A stretch of DNA of 64,000 nucleotides from contig NZ_JAHBZY010000001.1 in NCBI RefSeq assembly GCF_019635155.1, positions 248,001 through 312,000 on the forward strand. The letters are read 5' to 3'. The position numbers and the translations under genes are program-made. Of the stretch, positions 43,736 through 53,970 are shown in pieces (position 1 is the first letter of the stretch; each line of letters opens with the position of its first letter). The notes beneath the pieces were generated by a model. It ran no database searches, had not been told where the DNA came from, and worked only from the letters and a program-made list of their open reading frames with translations. The DNA is from Nitrosomonas sp. (GTDB lineage: Bacteria > Pseudomonadota > Gammaproteobacteria > Burkholderiales > Nitrosomonadaceae).

Positions 43736-45829
43736 ATGTCAAACCCCTTACTAGATTTTTCCGGATTGCCCCGTTTTGCTGAAATTAAAAATGAACATAT
43801 TACGCCGGCCGTTGAAATGCTGATAGCGGAAAATCGCGCAGTAATAGAGAAAGTGCGAGCTGACGATGGTGTGGCTACCTGGCAAACATCCGTTCAACCG
43901 ATCGTGAATGCCAATGAACGCTTATCTCGAGCTTGGGGACAGGTGTCGCACTTGAATGCAGTGATGAATAGCCCGCAACTGCGCGAAATTTATAACGCCA
44001 ATCTTCCAGCGATTACTCAATTTTATGCCGAATTGTCGCAGGATTTGCTGTTATTCGAGAAATATAAAAAATTAAGTGCAAGTAGGGAATTTGAGCAACT
44101 GACACCGGCGCGCAAAAAAATTATTGAGAATGAATTGAGAGATTTCCGTTTGGGCGGTGCGGAATTGCCGGCGGAGAAAAAACGGCGGTTTTTACAAATT
44201 CAGGAAGAGTTATCGAAACTGTCTTCCGAGTTTAGTGACAATTTGCTCGATGCTACAAATGCTTATTCATTGATTATTGAGGATGAAGCATCTGTGGCGG
44301 GTATTCCAGCAGATGTGTTGGAAGCGGCGGCGCAGCTTGCGGCATCCGATAACAAGCGCGGCTGGAAATTCACCTTGCATATGCCATCCTATTTGCCGGT
44401 AATGCAATATGCGGATAATCGTAGCGTTCGTGAGCGGTTGTATCGCGCATACGCGACGCGTGCCAGTGAATTTGATAGCGAAGCTGGGTTAGGTAACGAT
44501 AATATGCCGCTTATCAATAAGATATTGGAACTCCGCCGGGAAGCAGCGCAGTTGTTGGGATATGAGAATTTTGCCGAGGTTTCTTTGGTTACGAAAATGG
44601 CAACTTCTCCACAGCAAGTGCTCGATTTTCTGAGGGAATTAGCCGGAAAAGCAAGACCGCACGCGATGGGCGATCTACAGGCATTGCAACAATTTGCTGC
44701 GGAGAAATTGAATCTGACTAAACTCGAAGCATGGGATCTGGCGTATGTTAGCGAGAAACTTCGCGAAGAGCGCTATGCATTTTCTGATCAGGAAGTTAAA
44801 CAGTACTTTCCCGAGAATAAAGTATTGAATGGAATGTTCAGTGTAGTGGAAAAAATGTATGGCATCCGTATTACTTTAGCGGATTCAGCGCGTAATATTC
44901 AGTGCTGGCATCCCGATGTTAAGTTTTTTGATATTCATGATGCTGATGGTCAATTGATCGGTCAATTTTATTTGGATTTATACGCGCGGCCGAATAAGCG
45001 TGGGGGTGCCTGGATGGATGATGCCATTACACGCAGGCGGGTTGATGATTCTGAAGCTGTGCAACAAACAATACAGATACCGGTTGCGTATCTAACGTGT
45101 AATTTCTCGGCGCCTGTCGCAATAAATGGCCAACTACGCCCGGCATTGTTTACGCACGCGGAGGTGATCGTTCTGTTTCATGAGTTTGGGCACGGCCTGC
45201 ATCATTTATTGACGAGAGTCGAAGATCTTGGGGTATCCGGCATTAATGGCGTGGAATGGGATGCAGTGGAATTGCCGAGCCAGTTTATGGAGAATTTTTG
45301 CTGGGAATGGGATGTGTTGGCTGGCATGACCCAGCATATTGAGACAGGAGATTCCCTACCCAGAATGTTATTCGATAAAATGTTGAAAGCAAAAAATTTC
45401 CAAAGCGGATTGCAAATGCTGCGGCAGATTGAGTTTGCGTTGTTTGATATGCGCGCGCATTTCGACTATAAACCGAATGGTGATAAAACTGTATTGCAGT
45501 TGCTCGATGATATTCGCAGCGAGGTCGCGGTGGTTATTCCACCGGCCTTTAATCGTTTTCCAAACAGCTTTGCGCACATTTTTGCGGGAGGTTATGCGGC
45601 TGGTTATTACAGTTATAAGTGGGCGGAAGTGCTGTCAGCGGATGCTTATAGTATGTTTGAAGAAACTGCTGCTGATGGAGTGATCAATGCGTCAACAGGT
45701 GCTCATTTTCTTGAAGAGATTCTTGCTGTGGGGGGAAGTCGTTCCGCACTGGAGTCATTCGTTGCTTTTCGTGGGCGTGAACCGGAGTTGGATGCGTTAT
45801 TGCGGCATAATGGCATGGAAGTGTCTTAA
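43736..45829 (+). CDS. prlC: Oligopeptidase A (M3 metallopeptidase)
   Basis: A 697-residue cytoplasmic zinc peptidase of family M3. The HExxH motif appears as FHEFGHGLHHLL near residue 482, with the third ligand Glu in the downstream GVEWDAVELPSQFMENF helix. It degrades peptides, including cleaved signal peptides. Length agrees with E. coli PrlC (680). It starts 73 bases after pyrC'. Confidence 0.95.
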   Translation: MSNPLLDFSGLPRFAEIKNEHITPAVEMLIAENRAVIEKVRADDGVATWQTSVQPIVNANERLSRAWGQVSHLNAVMNSPQLREIYNANLPAITQFYAELSQDLLLFEKYKKLSASREFEQLTPARKKIIENELRDFRLGGAELPAEKKRRFLQIQEELSKLSSEFSDNLLDATNAYSLIIEDEASVAGIPADVLEAAAQLAASDNKRGWKFTLHMPSYLPVMQYADNRSVRERLYRAYATRASEFDSEAGLGNDNMPLINKILELRREAAQLLGYENFAEVSLVTKMATSPQQVLDFLRELAGKARPHAMGDLQALQQFAAEKLNLTKLEAWDLAYVSEKLREERYAFSDQEVKQYFPENKVLNGMFSVVEKMYGIRITLADSARNIQCWHPDVKFFDIHDADGQLIGQFYLDLYARPNKRGGAWMDDAITRRRVDDSEAVQQTIQIPVAYLTCNFSAPVAINGQLRPALFTHAEVIVLFHEFGHGLHHLLTRVEDLGVSGINGVEWDAVELPSQFMENFCWEWDVLAGMTQHIETGDSLPRMLFDKMLKAKNFQSGLQMLRQIEFALFDMRAHFDYKPNGDKTVLQLLDDIRSEVAVVIPPAFNRFPNSFAHIFAGGYAAGYYSYKWAEVLSADAYSMFEETAADGVINASTGAHFLEEILAVGGSRSALESFVAFRGREPELDALLRHNGMEVS

Positions 45830-46069
45830 AGATAAAATGATATATTGTTATGGGTTTATTTAACGTATTAACAAGCCTATTAAGCATCATAATCAGGTTG
45901 TCGTATATACAAAACATTTAATGTCTGTTTTAATGAAGGCGTGTAAATTTCTGAGATTAAACAAGAGTGATATTGGTTGATGGTTTGAAATGCTTAATAT
46001 TGAAGCATATTGAACCTCCTTTATAAATGTGGCAAGATTCGTTGAATTTTTACTAAAAGAAATAAGAAC

Positions 46070-46834
46070 ATGATTAATATGATTCGTTCCAAAGCTGCTG
46101 TTATACTTGTTTCTGGTTTATTTTTAAGTGGTTGTGCTTCAACAAAGGTGAATGACCAAAATGGTCCGTATGATCCTTTGGAGTCAATGAATCGTGCTGT
46201 TTTTAATTTTAACGAAACGGTTTACGATAATTTATTTGATCCAGCAGTAAGACAGTATAAGCGGATCATGCCTGATCCACTTGAATTGATGGTAGGGAAT
46301 TTTTTCTCAAACCTCAATGAAGTTGTCGTGATTACCAATTCAGTTCTGCAGTTAAATTATGAGAGCGCATTGGCTAGTAGCGCAAGACTGTTAGTTAATA
46401 CGACATTCGGAGTATTTGGCCTGATTGATATTGCAAGTGATATTAGTGCGGTGAGCGATGTCAATCTCAACAAGCGTAATGAGGATTTCGGCCAGACATT
46501 AGGCCGATATGGGGTCGGAAGCGGACCTTATATCGTATTGCCTCTATTAGGTCCGAGTTCCGTTCGTGATACATTCGGGATGGCGGTGGATAGCTTCTTT
46601 ATGGATCCTGTCACGCAAGGGGTAACGGGTGTATTCTTGAATCATGTCAGTTATATTAATTCACCGGCGTTACGCCTTCCTGTTGCGACAGCACGCACAT
46701 TTAACAATCGCGCGGAATTTCTAGAACAAGACAAGACACTTGAAGAAGCTGCTTTAGACAAATATGAGTTTATTCGCGATGCTTATACCCAGAGAAGAGA
46801 GAGCCTGGTTAATAACAGTAGCGAGGATAAATAA
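46070..46834 (+). CDS. mlaA: MlaA (VacJ) outer-membrane lipoprotein
   Basis: A 254-residue lipoprotein with lipobox LSGC at residues 19-22, followed by DPLESMNRAVFNFNETVYD, the VacJ family signature, and GPYIVLPLLGPSSVRD. MlaA removes surface-exposed phospholipids from the outer membrane and works with MlaC and the MlaFEDB transporter, none of which is encoded here. A Met at residue 4 is an alternative start. A strong terminator follows. Confidence 0.95.
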   Translation: MINMIRSKAAVILVSGLFLSGCASTKVNDQNGPYDPLESMNRAVFNFNETVYDNLFDPAVRQYKRIMPDPLELMVGNFFSNLNEVVVITNSVLQLNYESALASSARLLVNTTFGVFGLIDIASDISAVSDVNLNKRNEDFGQTLGRYGVGSGPYIVLPLLGPSSVRDTFGMAVDSFFMDPVTQGVTGVFLNHVSYINSPALRLPVATARTFNNRAEFLEQDKTLEEAALDKYEFIRDAYTQRRESLVNNSSEDK

Positions 46835-46905
46835 AGAGAAATCGAATCTTTTAACTTTGAGTGCAATATCGTATGTGTATTCAAGTTTAATGGATCGAAA
46901 ACAAG

Positions 46906-46954
46906 GCACACCGGCTTTGTGGAGTTTTCCAATAGCCAGTGTGCTTTATTTTTT
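46906..46954 (+). terminator. Rho-independent terminator after mlaA
   Basis: GCACACCGGCT (46906-46916) pairs with AGCCAGTGTGC (46934-46944) at 10 of 11 positions and is followed by TTTATTTTTT to 46954. It lies 72 bases after the mlaA stop. Confidence 0.88.
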
Positions 46955-47059
46955 CGGGTCTGGGAAATGAGTGTCAAAGGAGAAGAGATTCCGGAAATTC
47001 TGATTTTCGTGGATTTGTGAGATATCAGGTGATTCCTGGAATGTTGGAGAAGTAAATAA

Positions 47060-48211
47060 ATGATCAAACAGATAGTGATAGTTGGAAGTGGATTGGCTGG
47101 CTATGGGGTCGCGCGGGAGTTTCGCAAGCTGGATGCCGAAACACCGATTTTAATGTTGTCAGCGGATCATGGCGGTTTTTATTCCAAACCCATGCTATCG
47201 AATGCTTTATCATCCGGCAAAACTCCAGAATCCATTTTAAATGGCGATGCCGCTCAAATGTCGGCGCAGTTAAAAATTGTAATACGTCCTCATTGCTGTG
47301 TAGCGTCCCTGAATCAACCTAAGAACGAAGTAATTTTAGCTGATGGTGAAAGCGTGCTCTATGATCGGTTGGTTCTGGCGCTAGGCGCAGATCAAGTGCG
47401 CTTGCCATTATCAGGCAGTGGTGTGGAGAAGGTACTGACGGTCAATGACCTGGATGATTATAAAAAATTTCGTGCAGAGTTAGATGAAAAAAAAAGAGTA
47501 AGCATTATTGGAGCAGGGTTGATCGGATGTGAATTTGCAAATGACTTGGCCTTAACCGGTCATCACGTCGATGTGATTGATATTAGTTCACAACCGCTCG
47601 GGCGGCTTCTACCTCCGGCCGGAGGCGCTTTTATTCAAAGAAAGCTTGAGGGAATTGGTGTTACTTTTCATTTAAATACTTCAGTCAACTCCATTGATCA
47701 GGTACAAGAGCATTTGTATTTGACTTTTGCGAATGGCAACTCAATAGAGTCAGATGTTGTCTTATCAGCAGTTGGGTTGCGGCCGCGTACTCAGCTTGCG
47801 GCATCGACAGGGATTTCGGTTAATCGGGGAATCATTGTGAATAGGTATCTGCAAACGCAATTGAATGATATTTATGCTTTGGGTGATTGTGCTGAGGTTG
47901 AAGGGAAAGTATTGCCGTTCGTGATGCCTATTTCTCATGCTGCTCGAGCGCTTGCTGCAACACTCGCGGGAAATCCTACGCCTGTTCATTATCCGGCGAT
48001 GCCTGTGATTGTTAAAACTTCGTCGTGTCCAACCGTGGTTTCGCCACCGGACTTTGGCATTATAGGTGCATGGAATGTAGAGGCGGATGAAAATGGCATT
48101 AAGGCGCTTTATGAAGATAATGCCGGCAATTTAATCGGATATGCATTATTGGGAGATGCAACGAAGGAAAGAAACAGTTTAACGGCGCGATTGCCGGCAG
48201 TTTTGCAGTAA
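47060..48211 (+). CDS. Rubredoxin reductase-like FAD-dependent oxidoreductase
   Basis: A 383-residue two-dinucleotide-domain flavoprotein. The FAD motif is IVGSGLAGYGVAREF at the N-terminus, the NAD motif IIGAGLIGCEFAND near residue 150, and the second FAD motif YALGDCAEVEG near residue 275. The size and C-terminal VKTSSCPTVVSPP segment match rubredoxin-NAD reductase (AlkT/RubB-like). No rubredoxin gene is adjacent, so the partner is unknown. Confidence 0.85.
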   Translation: MIKQIVIVGSGLAGYGVAREFRKLDAETPILMLSADHGGFYSKPMLSNALSSGKTPESILNGDAAQMSAQLKIVIRPHCCVASLNQPKNEVILADGESVLYDRLVLALGADQVRLPLSGSGVEKVLTVNDLDDYKKFRAELDEKKRVSIIGAGLIGCEFANDLALTGHHVDVIDISSQPLGRLLPPAGGAFIQRKLEGIGVTFHLNTSVNSIDQVQEHLYLTFANGNSIESDVVLSAVGLRPRTQLAASTGISVNRGIIVNRYLQTQLNDIYALGDCAEVEGKVLPFVMPISHAARALAATLAGNPTPVHYPAMPVIVKTSSCPTVVSPPDFGIIGAWNVEADENGIKALYEDNAGNLIGYALLGDATKERNSLTARLPAVLQ

Positions 48212-48269
48212 AACCAATTTAGAATATTTTTTACGGATAGTTTTCGATATCAATTGATGGTTATTGCTG

Positions 48270-48887
48270 ATGAAGCTATTGTTTGATTTATTTCCGGTTG
48301 TATTATTTTTTCTTGCTTATAAGTTGTACGATATTTTCGTTGCAACTGCGGTTGCAATAGTTGCAACGGTTGTGCAAATCGGCTGGCTTTGGATACGCCA
48401 TCGTCAAGTTGAAAAAATGATGTGGATAAATTTGGCAGTAATTATTGTATTTGGTGGTGCGACATTGGTTTCTCAGGATGAGACGTTTATTAAATGGAAG
48501 CCGACGGTTTTTTACTGGCTTATTGGATCGGCGTTGCTGATATCCAATTTGCTATTTAATAAGAATTTGATAAAGCTGGCTCTTGAGAAACAGGTGTCAC
48601 TTCCACCAGCCATTTGGAATTACCTCAATCTGAGTTGGGTTGTTTTTTTTGTAGTAATGGGTTGTGTCAATCTTTTTGTCGCGTTTAGCTTTTCTTTGGA
48701 TGCATGGGTTTCTTATAAACTTTTTGGAGCAACCGGCTTAATGCTTATTTTTATCGTGGCGCAGATAATTTTGTTGGGAAAATATATAGAAGATGCAAAA
48801 GCATTGGTGACTGAAAATGAGAATGACGTTAGCCAGGAAAAAGTGAAAGACGAAATCAAAAATCCAAATCCAGCGAGCAAAAAATAA
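48270..48887 (+). CDS. yciB: YciB (septation protein A / IspZ-like) inner-membrane protein
   Basis: A 205-residue integral membrane protein with about five helices. The start [19 protein letters not shown] and the segments WLWIRHRQ and [11 protein letters not shown] are the YciB family blocks. It is implicated in envelope and division integrity. The ATG at 48270 gives the conserved start; a TTG at 48264 would add two residues. The C-terminus is a charged tail of about 30 residues. Confidence 0.92.
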   Translation: MKLLFDLFPVVLFFLAYKLYDIFVATAVAIVATVVQIGWLWIRHRQVEKMMWINLAVIIVFGGATLVSQDETFIKWKPTVFYWLIGSALLISNLLFNKNLIKLALEKQVSLPPAIWNYLNLSWVVFFVVMGCVNLFVAFSFSLDAWVSYKLFGATGLMLIFIVAQIILLGKYIEDAKALVTENENDVSQEKVKDEIKNPNPASKK

Positions 48888-48889
48888 AG

Positions 48890-49192
48890 ATGTTATATAT
48901 GATTAACGGAGAGGATGTGCCGGATAGCCTGGAAAGAAGAATGGCGGTGCGTTCGCAGCATCTGAGTAGAATCCAGATTTTACAGAATGAAGGCCGGTTA
49001 ATTTTAGCGGGTCCTTTTCCTGCGATTGATAGTTTGGAGCCCGGACCGGCAGGTTTCTCGGGTAGCTTGATTGTGGCAGAGTTTGAGTCTTTGGAGGCTG
49101 CTAAAGCTTGGGCAAATGCAGACCCTTATGTAAGTGCCGGGGTGTATCAGAAAGTGATTGTTAAGCCATTTAAAAAGGTATTGCCAAGTTAA
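48890..49192 (+). CDS. yciI: YciI-like protein
   Basis: A 100-residue ferredoxin-like-fold protein of the YciI (YCII domain) family. [13 protein letters not shown] provides the conserved His, [14 protein letters not shown] the central segment and [12 protein letters not shown] the conserved Asp and Tyr. The biochemical role is unknown. It starts 2 bases after yciB and is cotranscribed. Confidence 0.9.
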   Translation: MLYMINGEDVPDSLERRMAVRSQHLSRIQILQNEGRLILAGPFPAIDSLEPGPAGFSGSLIVAEFESLEAAKAWANADPYVSAGVYQKVIVKPFKKVLPS

Positions 49193-49344
49193 TTTCTACT
49201 GAGTGTTGCTTTTCCCAGGGATTAAAATACTTTTGTAGATAACGCGTTAGGTAAAGATTCACGTATATTCAGTTAAAGCGTATACTTTCTTGGTCTTATA
49301 GTATGAAGAATGTATTTTTATTTAATTACAGTAGAGGAAATTCC

Positions 49345-50139
49345 ATGCGTTTGATGAGATTCTCACAAATTATATTAGTTAGTTTTCTAAGCTTTGCCGC
49401 CATGTCAGCTCATTCTCAATCGGGCGGTGTGATGGCGAAAGTTAATGGTGTTGCGATTCCGCAAGCGCGTTTGGATCTGATGGTAAAGGCGAATGTAGCA
49501 CAAGGACAGCCCGATGGACCTGAAATGCGAAAAGCGCTACGTGAAAATTTAATCGCCGAAGAAATCCTGGCTCAGGAAGCTGTTAAAAAAAGATTGGATC
49601 TGGATCCAGAAGTTATTGCACAGCTAGAAATCGCCCGGCAGGCTGTATTGGTGAGAGCATTTCAGGCTGATTACATCAAAAATAATATTGTCAGCGAAGA
49701 TACTTTGCGCAAGGAATATGAGATGCTGAAAGTCCAAATGGGCGATAAGGAATATAAAGCACGTCATATTCTCGTAGGGACTGAGAGTGAAGCGCTTGAT
49801 ATCATTGCTCAGCTCAAGAAAGGCGGCAATTTTGCTAAATTAGCCGAGCAAAAATCACTGGATGACGGTAGTAAGGAAAACGGAGGCGAACTTAACTGGA
49901 GTCCACCGGCAGCTTATGTTCGGCCTTTTTCTGAAGCGCTCGTGAAATTGTCAAAAGGTGGAAGAACAGACTTGCCCGTTCAAACTTCTTTCGGTTGGCA
50001 TGTGATCGAATTAATGGATATTCGCCCGATGGCGATCCCGCCTTTTGAAGAAGTGAAGCAAAATATTCAGCAACGTGTATTGCAACGTGAATTCGGTACC
50101 GTAGTTCAAGATTTGCGCAGTAAAGCAAAAGTCGAATAA
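49345..50139 (+). CDS. Parvulin-type peptidyl-prolyl isomerase, exported
   Basis: A 264-residue periplasmic chaperone. The signal peptide is about residues 1-24 (MRLMRFSQIILV..., cleavage near AHS-QS). A SurA-like N-terminal helical domain (VNGVAIPQARLDLMVK) precedes a rotamase core YKARHILVGTESEA, with GELNWSPPAAYVRPFSEAL and FGWHVIELMD. It folds exported proteins. The strong ribosome site GAGGAAAT before 49345 decides the start over 49303. Confidence 0.92.
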   Translation: MRLMRFSQIILVSFLSFAAMSAHSQSGGVMAKVNGVAIPQARLDLMVKANVAQGQPDGPEMRKALRENLIAEEILAQEAVKKRLDLDPEVIAQLEIARQAVLVRAFQADYIKNNIVSEDTLRKEYEMLKVQMGDKEYKARHILVGTESEALDIIAQLKKGGNFAKLAEQKSLDDGSKENGGELNWSPPAAYVRPFSEALVKLSKGGRTDLPVQTSFGWHVIELMDIRPMAIPPFEEVKQNIQQRVLQREFGTVVQDLRSKAKVE

Positions 50140-50178
50140 TTTTCTGCAATACAGGGTTGAATGGACGTGGATACGCTT

Positions 50179-51252
50179 CTAGTGCGAAATTTGTCTTTCA
50201 ACCCTTGGAGCGACAGCACAAAGCAGTTCATAGCTGTTAGTGTTTGCATGGCAAGCCACTTCGTCAACAGGCAACCCCTTTCCCCATAAGATTACCGCAC
50301 TGCTTAATCCAGCGTCTCTAATATCTGTAAGATCTACTGCGATCATATCCATTGACACTCGTCCTAATAATCTGCTTCGTTGATTATTGACTAATACCGG
50401 TGTATTTGTGGGCGCATGTCGAGGGTATCCGTCGGCATAGCCACATGCCACGATTCCTATACGCATCGGACGATCCGCTTCGAAAAGACCGTGATAACCA
50501 ACTTTATCGCCGATTTGCAAATCATGGATAGCAATAATTTTACTTGAGAGTGTCATTACAGGTTTCAACTGAAGATTGGATGCTGTTTTGTCCGGAAAAG
50601 GTGATGAGCCGTATAACATGATTCCGGGACGAATCCAGTCAGACTGTGTTTCAGGGTAGCGGATGATTGCTGCAGAGTTTGCGACTGAACAAGGGTAATG
50701 ATAATCCTTGGTAATTGAACGGAAAATTTCAAACTGCCGAGAAACACTCTCTTTTTCCGCAGGAATATCGGCGCTTGCAAAGTGGGTCATTAACGTCAGG
50801 CTTCTTGCGCATTGATTATCGATGAGATACTTGATTATCCGGGCGAGTTGATTAGGGTGCAGACCAAGGCGATTCATTCCGGTGTTAATTTTCAGGAATA
50901 TGTCCAGCCTATGCTTCGATTTAGATAACATGGCGACTTGTTCTTCGTGGTGAATAACCGCACTCAGCTTATAGCGTTGAAACTCGGGTAATTCTTCAAT
51001 GGAAAAGAAGCCTTCCAAAAGAAGAATCGGTTGCTGATAGCCCGCCTTTCGTAATGCGATAGCCGCATTCAATTCGAGTAACGCAAAACCATCCGCATCT
51101 TTGAGTGCGCTTACAACCGGAAAAAGCCCGTGTCCGTATGCATCCGCTTTTATAACAGCCATAATCCGGGCTTTCGTTGCATATTGACGTACCATTGCTA
51201 AATTTTGAGTGAGAGCGGATAAATCGATTGTTGCTTGTATCGGGCGTGACAT
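50179..51252 (-). CDS. alr: Alanine racemase
   Basis: A 357-residue PLP enzyme making D-alanine for peptidoglycan. The PLP lysine is in MAVIKADAYGHG near residue 34, and the C-terminal catalytic Tyr lies in IGDKVGYHGLFEA. RVSMDMIAVDLTD is the family block near the active site. The start is the ATG at 51252; a TTG just upstream is in frame. It is convergent with the parvulin gene and divergent from lplT. Confidence 0.95.
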   Translation of the reverse strand: MSRPIQATIDLSALTQNLAMVRQYATKARIMAVIKADAYGHGLFPVVSALKDADGFALLELNAAIALRKAGYQQPILLLEGFFSIEELPEFQRYKLSAVIHHEEQVAMLSKSKHRLDIFLKINTGMNRLGLHPNQLARIIKYLIDNQCARSLTLMTHFASADIPAEKESVSRQFEIFRSITKDYHYPCSVANSAAIIRYPETQSDWIRPGIMLYGSSPFPDKTASNLQLKPVMTLSSKIIAIHDLQIGDKVGYHGLFEADRPMRIGIVACGYADGYPRHAPTNTPVLVNNQRSRLLGRVSMDMIAVDLTDIRDAGLSSAVILWGKGLPVDEVACHANTNSYELLCAVAPRVERQISH

Positions 51253-51470
51253 CAATTTAAAAAGTAAAATATTTCGAGTAAATTAGGATAAGAAGCAAAT
51301 GATAGTCTTTATTTTCGTGCACCAATTATTCTTTGAAGCGTTCGTGAGATGATGATTGGCATTATGTGCTAATCTCACGGACTGTTAACGCTTAGCGGCT
51401 AATACTATCACTTTGATCGGTTTCGTGCGAAAGCCTGTTATTGACTGACTAATAAAAATAAGGAAAAAGT

Positions 51471-52745
51471 TTGGAACGAGGCTTTTATACAATCATGGCG
51501 GCGCAATTTTTCTCATCGTTAGCAGATAATGCGCTGTTGGTTGTGGCGATTGCATTGTTGATTGATTTGCATGCTCCAGCCTATTTAACACCGATGCTTA
51601 AGTTTGTTTTTGTGGTGTTTTACGTCATTCTCGCGCCTTTCGTGGGGGCTTTTGCAGATTCGATGCCAAAAGGGCGGGTAATGTTTTTTAGTAATACCAT
51701 TAAAATAATAGGTTGCGGTTTTCTATTTATTGCTATGAGTCAGTACTTTGCATTGATGGCCTATGCAATTGTCGGCTTGGGTGCAGCCGCGTACTCTCCA
51801 GCCAAATATGGCATTTTGACCGAGTTATTACCACCTGAAAAATTAGTGATTGCGAATGGCTGGATTGAAGGATTGACAGTTGCTTCAATTGTTTTGGGGA
51901 CTGTTCTGGGTGGAGTCCTGATTACACCGGCAGTTGCTAACCTGTTATTAGAGTTGGATCTTCCGGTGATTGATACTGGAATAGATAATGCTCTGGAAAG
52001 TAGTATCTTAATCATCGCCGCTATCTATTCCGTAGCGGCGGTATTTAATTTGTATATCCCGAATACTGGTGTCGATCATCGAATTCCCAAAAAAAATCCG
52101 CTCTATCTGGTTCATGAGTTCAGTCATTGTGTAAAGTTATTATGGACTGACAAACTCGGTCAGATATCGTTAGCGGTAACCACCTTGTTCTGGGGAGCTG
52201 GTGCTACATTGCAATTTATTGTCTTAAAATGGGCGGAAGTGGCGATGGGTTATCCGTTGAATCAGGCTGCCCAGCTTCAAGGAGTGGTGGCTCTGGGTAT
52301 CGCAGTAGGTGCTATCTTGGCTGCAAAGTGGATTTCATTGAGGCAATCAGTAAAAGTTATTCCTCTTGGAATTGCGATGGGTATCGTTGTAATCGTGATG
52401 ATTCTTGTCAGGGATTTATGGATTGCGATTGCGCTGTTAATGTTGATCGGTGGTTTGGCCGGTTTTTTCGTGGTGCCGATGAATGCGTTATTACAACATC
52501 GCGGGCATATTCTCATGGGTGCCGGTCATTCGATTGCGGTACAAAATTTTAATGAGAATTTAAGTATCCTGGTAATGCTATTGCTTTATGCCTTATTGAT
52601 TTTTCTTGAAGTTCATATCTATGCTGTGATCGCGGCATTCGGTTTGTTCGTATCGGTGATGATGACGCTGATCAGGAAATGGCATTTAACGAATCAAAGT
52701 AAAGAAGACTCGCTACATTTGATTGGTGCGAGAAAAATTCACTAA
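51471..52745 (+). CDS. lplT: Lysophospholipid transporter LplT
   Basis: A 424-residue major-facilitator protein with about 12 helices. The start GFYTIMAAQFFSSLADNALL and PAKYGILTELLPPEKLV are LplT signatures. It flips lysophospholipids inward, in enterobacteria together with the Aas acyltransferase, which is absent here. The start codon is TTG at 51471, after AAGGAAAAAG. Confidence 0.9.
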   Translation: MERGFYTIMAAQFFSSLADNALLVVAIALLIDLHAPAYLTPMLKFVFVVFYVILAPFVGAFADSMPKGRVMFFSNTIKIIGCGFLFIAMSQYFALMAYAIVGLGAAAYSPAKYGILTELLPPEKLVIANGWIEGLTVASIVLGTVLGGVLITPAVANLLLELDLPVIDTGIDNALESSILIIAAIYSVAAVFNLYIPNTGVDHRIPKKNPLYLVHEFSHCVKLLWTDKLGQISLAVTTLFWGAGATLQFIVLKWAEVAMGYPLNQAAQLQGVVALGIAVGAILAAKWISLRQSVKVIPLGIAMGIVVIVMILVRDLWIAIALLMLIGGLAGFFVVPMNALLQHRGHILMGAGHSIAVQNFNENLSILVMLLLYALLIFLEVHIYAVIAAFGLFVSVMMTLIRKWHLTNQSKEDSLHLIGARKIH

Positions 52746-52783
52746 CTTTTTTGTAAATGACTCATTGTTCGGGTCGAAGAACT

Positions 52784-53518
52784 TCATTTCAAAGATTGCA
52801 TCGTCGTATTTGCGAAACATAAATCCTTCCAAGCTTTTGCTTTCTCCGGTAGCGATCGCAGCAAATAAGCCGGATGGTAGGTAACAATTAGCGGAATGTC
52901 AGAATAATGATGCACTTTTCCGCGTAAGCTTGAGATGCTGTCGTCGCATTTGAGAAGGTTTTGCGCGGCAACCTTTCCCAATGCGACGATGAGTTTCGGT
53001 TTAATTAATTCGATTTGTTTTATTAGATAGGACTCGCATTGCCGAGCTTCGTTTAGAGTGGGATTCCTGTTGCCGGGCGGGCGGCATTTTACGATGTTTG
53101 TAATATAGACGTTATCGCCTCTTTTTAATCGGATTGCCGCTAGCATTTGATCCAGCAGTTTGCCCGCTTGTCCGACAAAAGGTTCACCTATTTCGTCTTC
53201 TCTTGCGCCGGGACCTTCGCCGATAAATAACCAATCCGCATGTTCGTCGCCGACACCGAAAACAGTATGGATTCTGGTATGGCTTAATTGGCAGCGGAAA
53301 CAATCGGTGACCGCTTGTTTTAACTGATTCCAGCTTGTTTGATCAGATTCTTTGATGAGCTGACTATCCTCGACCGGATGAAATGTGTTTGGCGGAGTCT
53401 CCTGGATGGATGGTTCTTCATGAGAGAACTTACCACCGTACTCGGAAATATTCGATTTCTGGCGCCATACCGGAAGCAAGTTTAATTCTTTAAGCCTGTA
53501 TGCGTGCTTACTATTCAT
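52784..53518 (-). CDS. Family 4-type uracil-DNA glycosylase (4Fe-4S)
   Basis: A 244-residue UDG of the thermophile-type family with an iron-sulfur cluster. [10 protein letters not shown] supplies two Cys, [12 protein letters not shown] a third, and [17 protein letters not shown] is the uracil-pocket motif. [10 protein letters not shown] supplies the late active-site His. It removes uracil from DNA. The ATG at 53518 overlaps the rimI stop (ATGA). About 60 residues at the N-terminus, before the cysteine motif, are unconserved. Confidence 0.9.
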   Translation of the reverse strand: MNSKHAYRLKELNLLPVWRQKSNISEYGGKFSHEEPSIQETPPNTFHPVEDSQLIKESDQTSWNQLKQAVTDCFRCQLSHTRIHTVFGVGDEHADWLFIGEGPGAREDEIGEPFVGQAGKLLDQMLAAIRLKRGDNVYITNIVKCRPPGNRNPTLNEARQCESYLIKQIELIKPKLIVALGKVAAQNLLKCDDSISSLRGKVHHYSDIPLIVTYHPAYLLRSLPEKAKAWKDLCFANTTMQSLK

Positions 53519-53970
53519 AGCATTAATTGCATGACGCGCGCATCTTCGCGGCCACACATTGCGGGGTAATAGCCTTTGCGTGTCGCAATTTGCTGAAACC
53601 CCATTTGTTGATAGAGTTGCGCTGCGCCGTGATTGGATTCTCTAACATCCAGTAAGATCGACTTTGCATTCATGCTGCGAGCACTTTGTATGAGATGTTG
53701 CAGTAATTTTCTTCCAAAGCCCTTGTTCTGCCAATTTGCGGCGATTCCTAGTGTGAGTATATGAGCTTCATCAGGACTCATCATCATGATTCCATACCCT
53801 ACGATCGTGCCCGCTTGTTCCATGACCTGGCATAGATAGTCCGCTTTAATTGAATCCGAGAAATTCCCGGGTGACCATGGAAAAAGGAAGATTTCCCGTT
53901 CGATCAGGATGATGTGCTCCAGGTCGGTTGGATGCATTGTTCTAATTTCAAAGGCTTGTTGCGACGTCAT
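53515..53970 (-). CDS. rimI: Ribosomal protein S18-alanine N-acetyltransferase RimI
   Basis: A 151-residue GNAT acetyltransferase. The acetyl-CoA loop lies in ANWQNKGFGRKLLQHL, ILDVRESNHGAAQLYQQMGF is the conserved C-terminal block, and the start LEHIILIEREIFLFPWS is typical of RimI. It overlaps the stop of tsaB by four bases and forms a tsaB-rimI-UDG operon, as in many bacteria. Confidence 0.92.
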   Translation of the reverse strand: MTSQQAFEIRTMHPTDLEHIILIEREIFLFPWSPGNFSDSIKADYLCQVMEQAGTIVGYGIMMMSPDEAHILTLGIAANWQNKGFGRKLLQHLIQSARSMNAKSILLDVRESNHGAAQLYQQMGFQQIATRKGYYPAMCGREDARVMQLML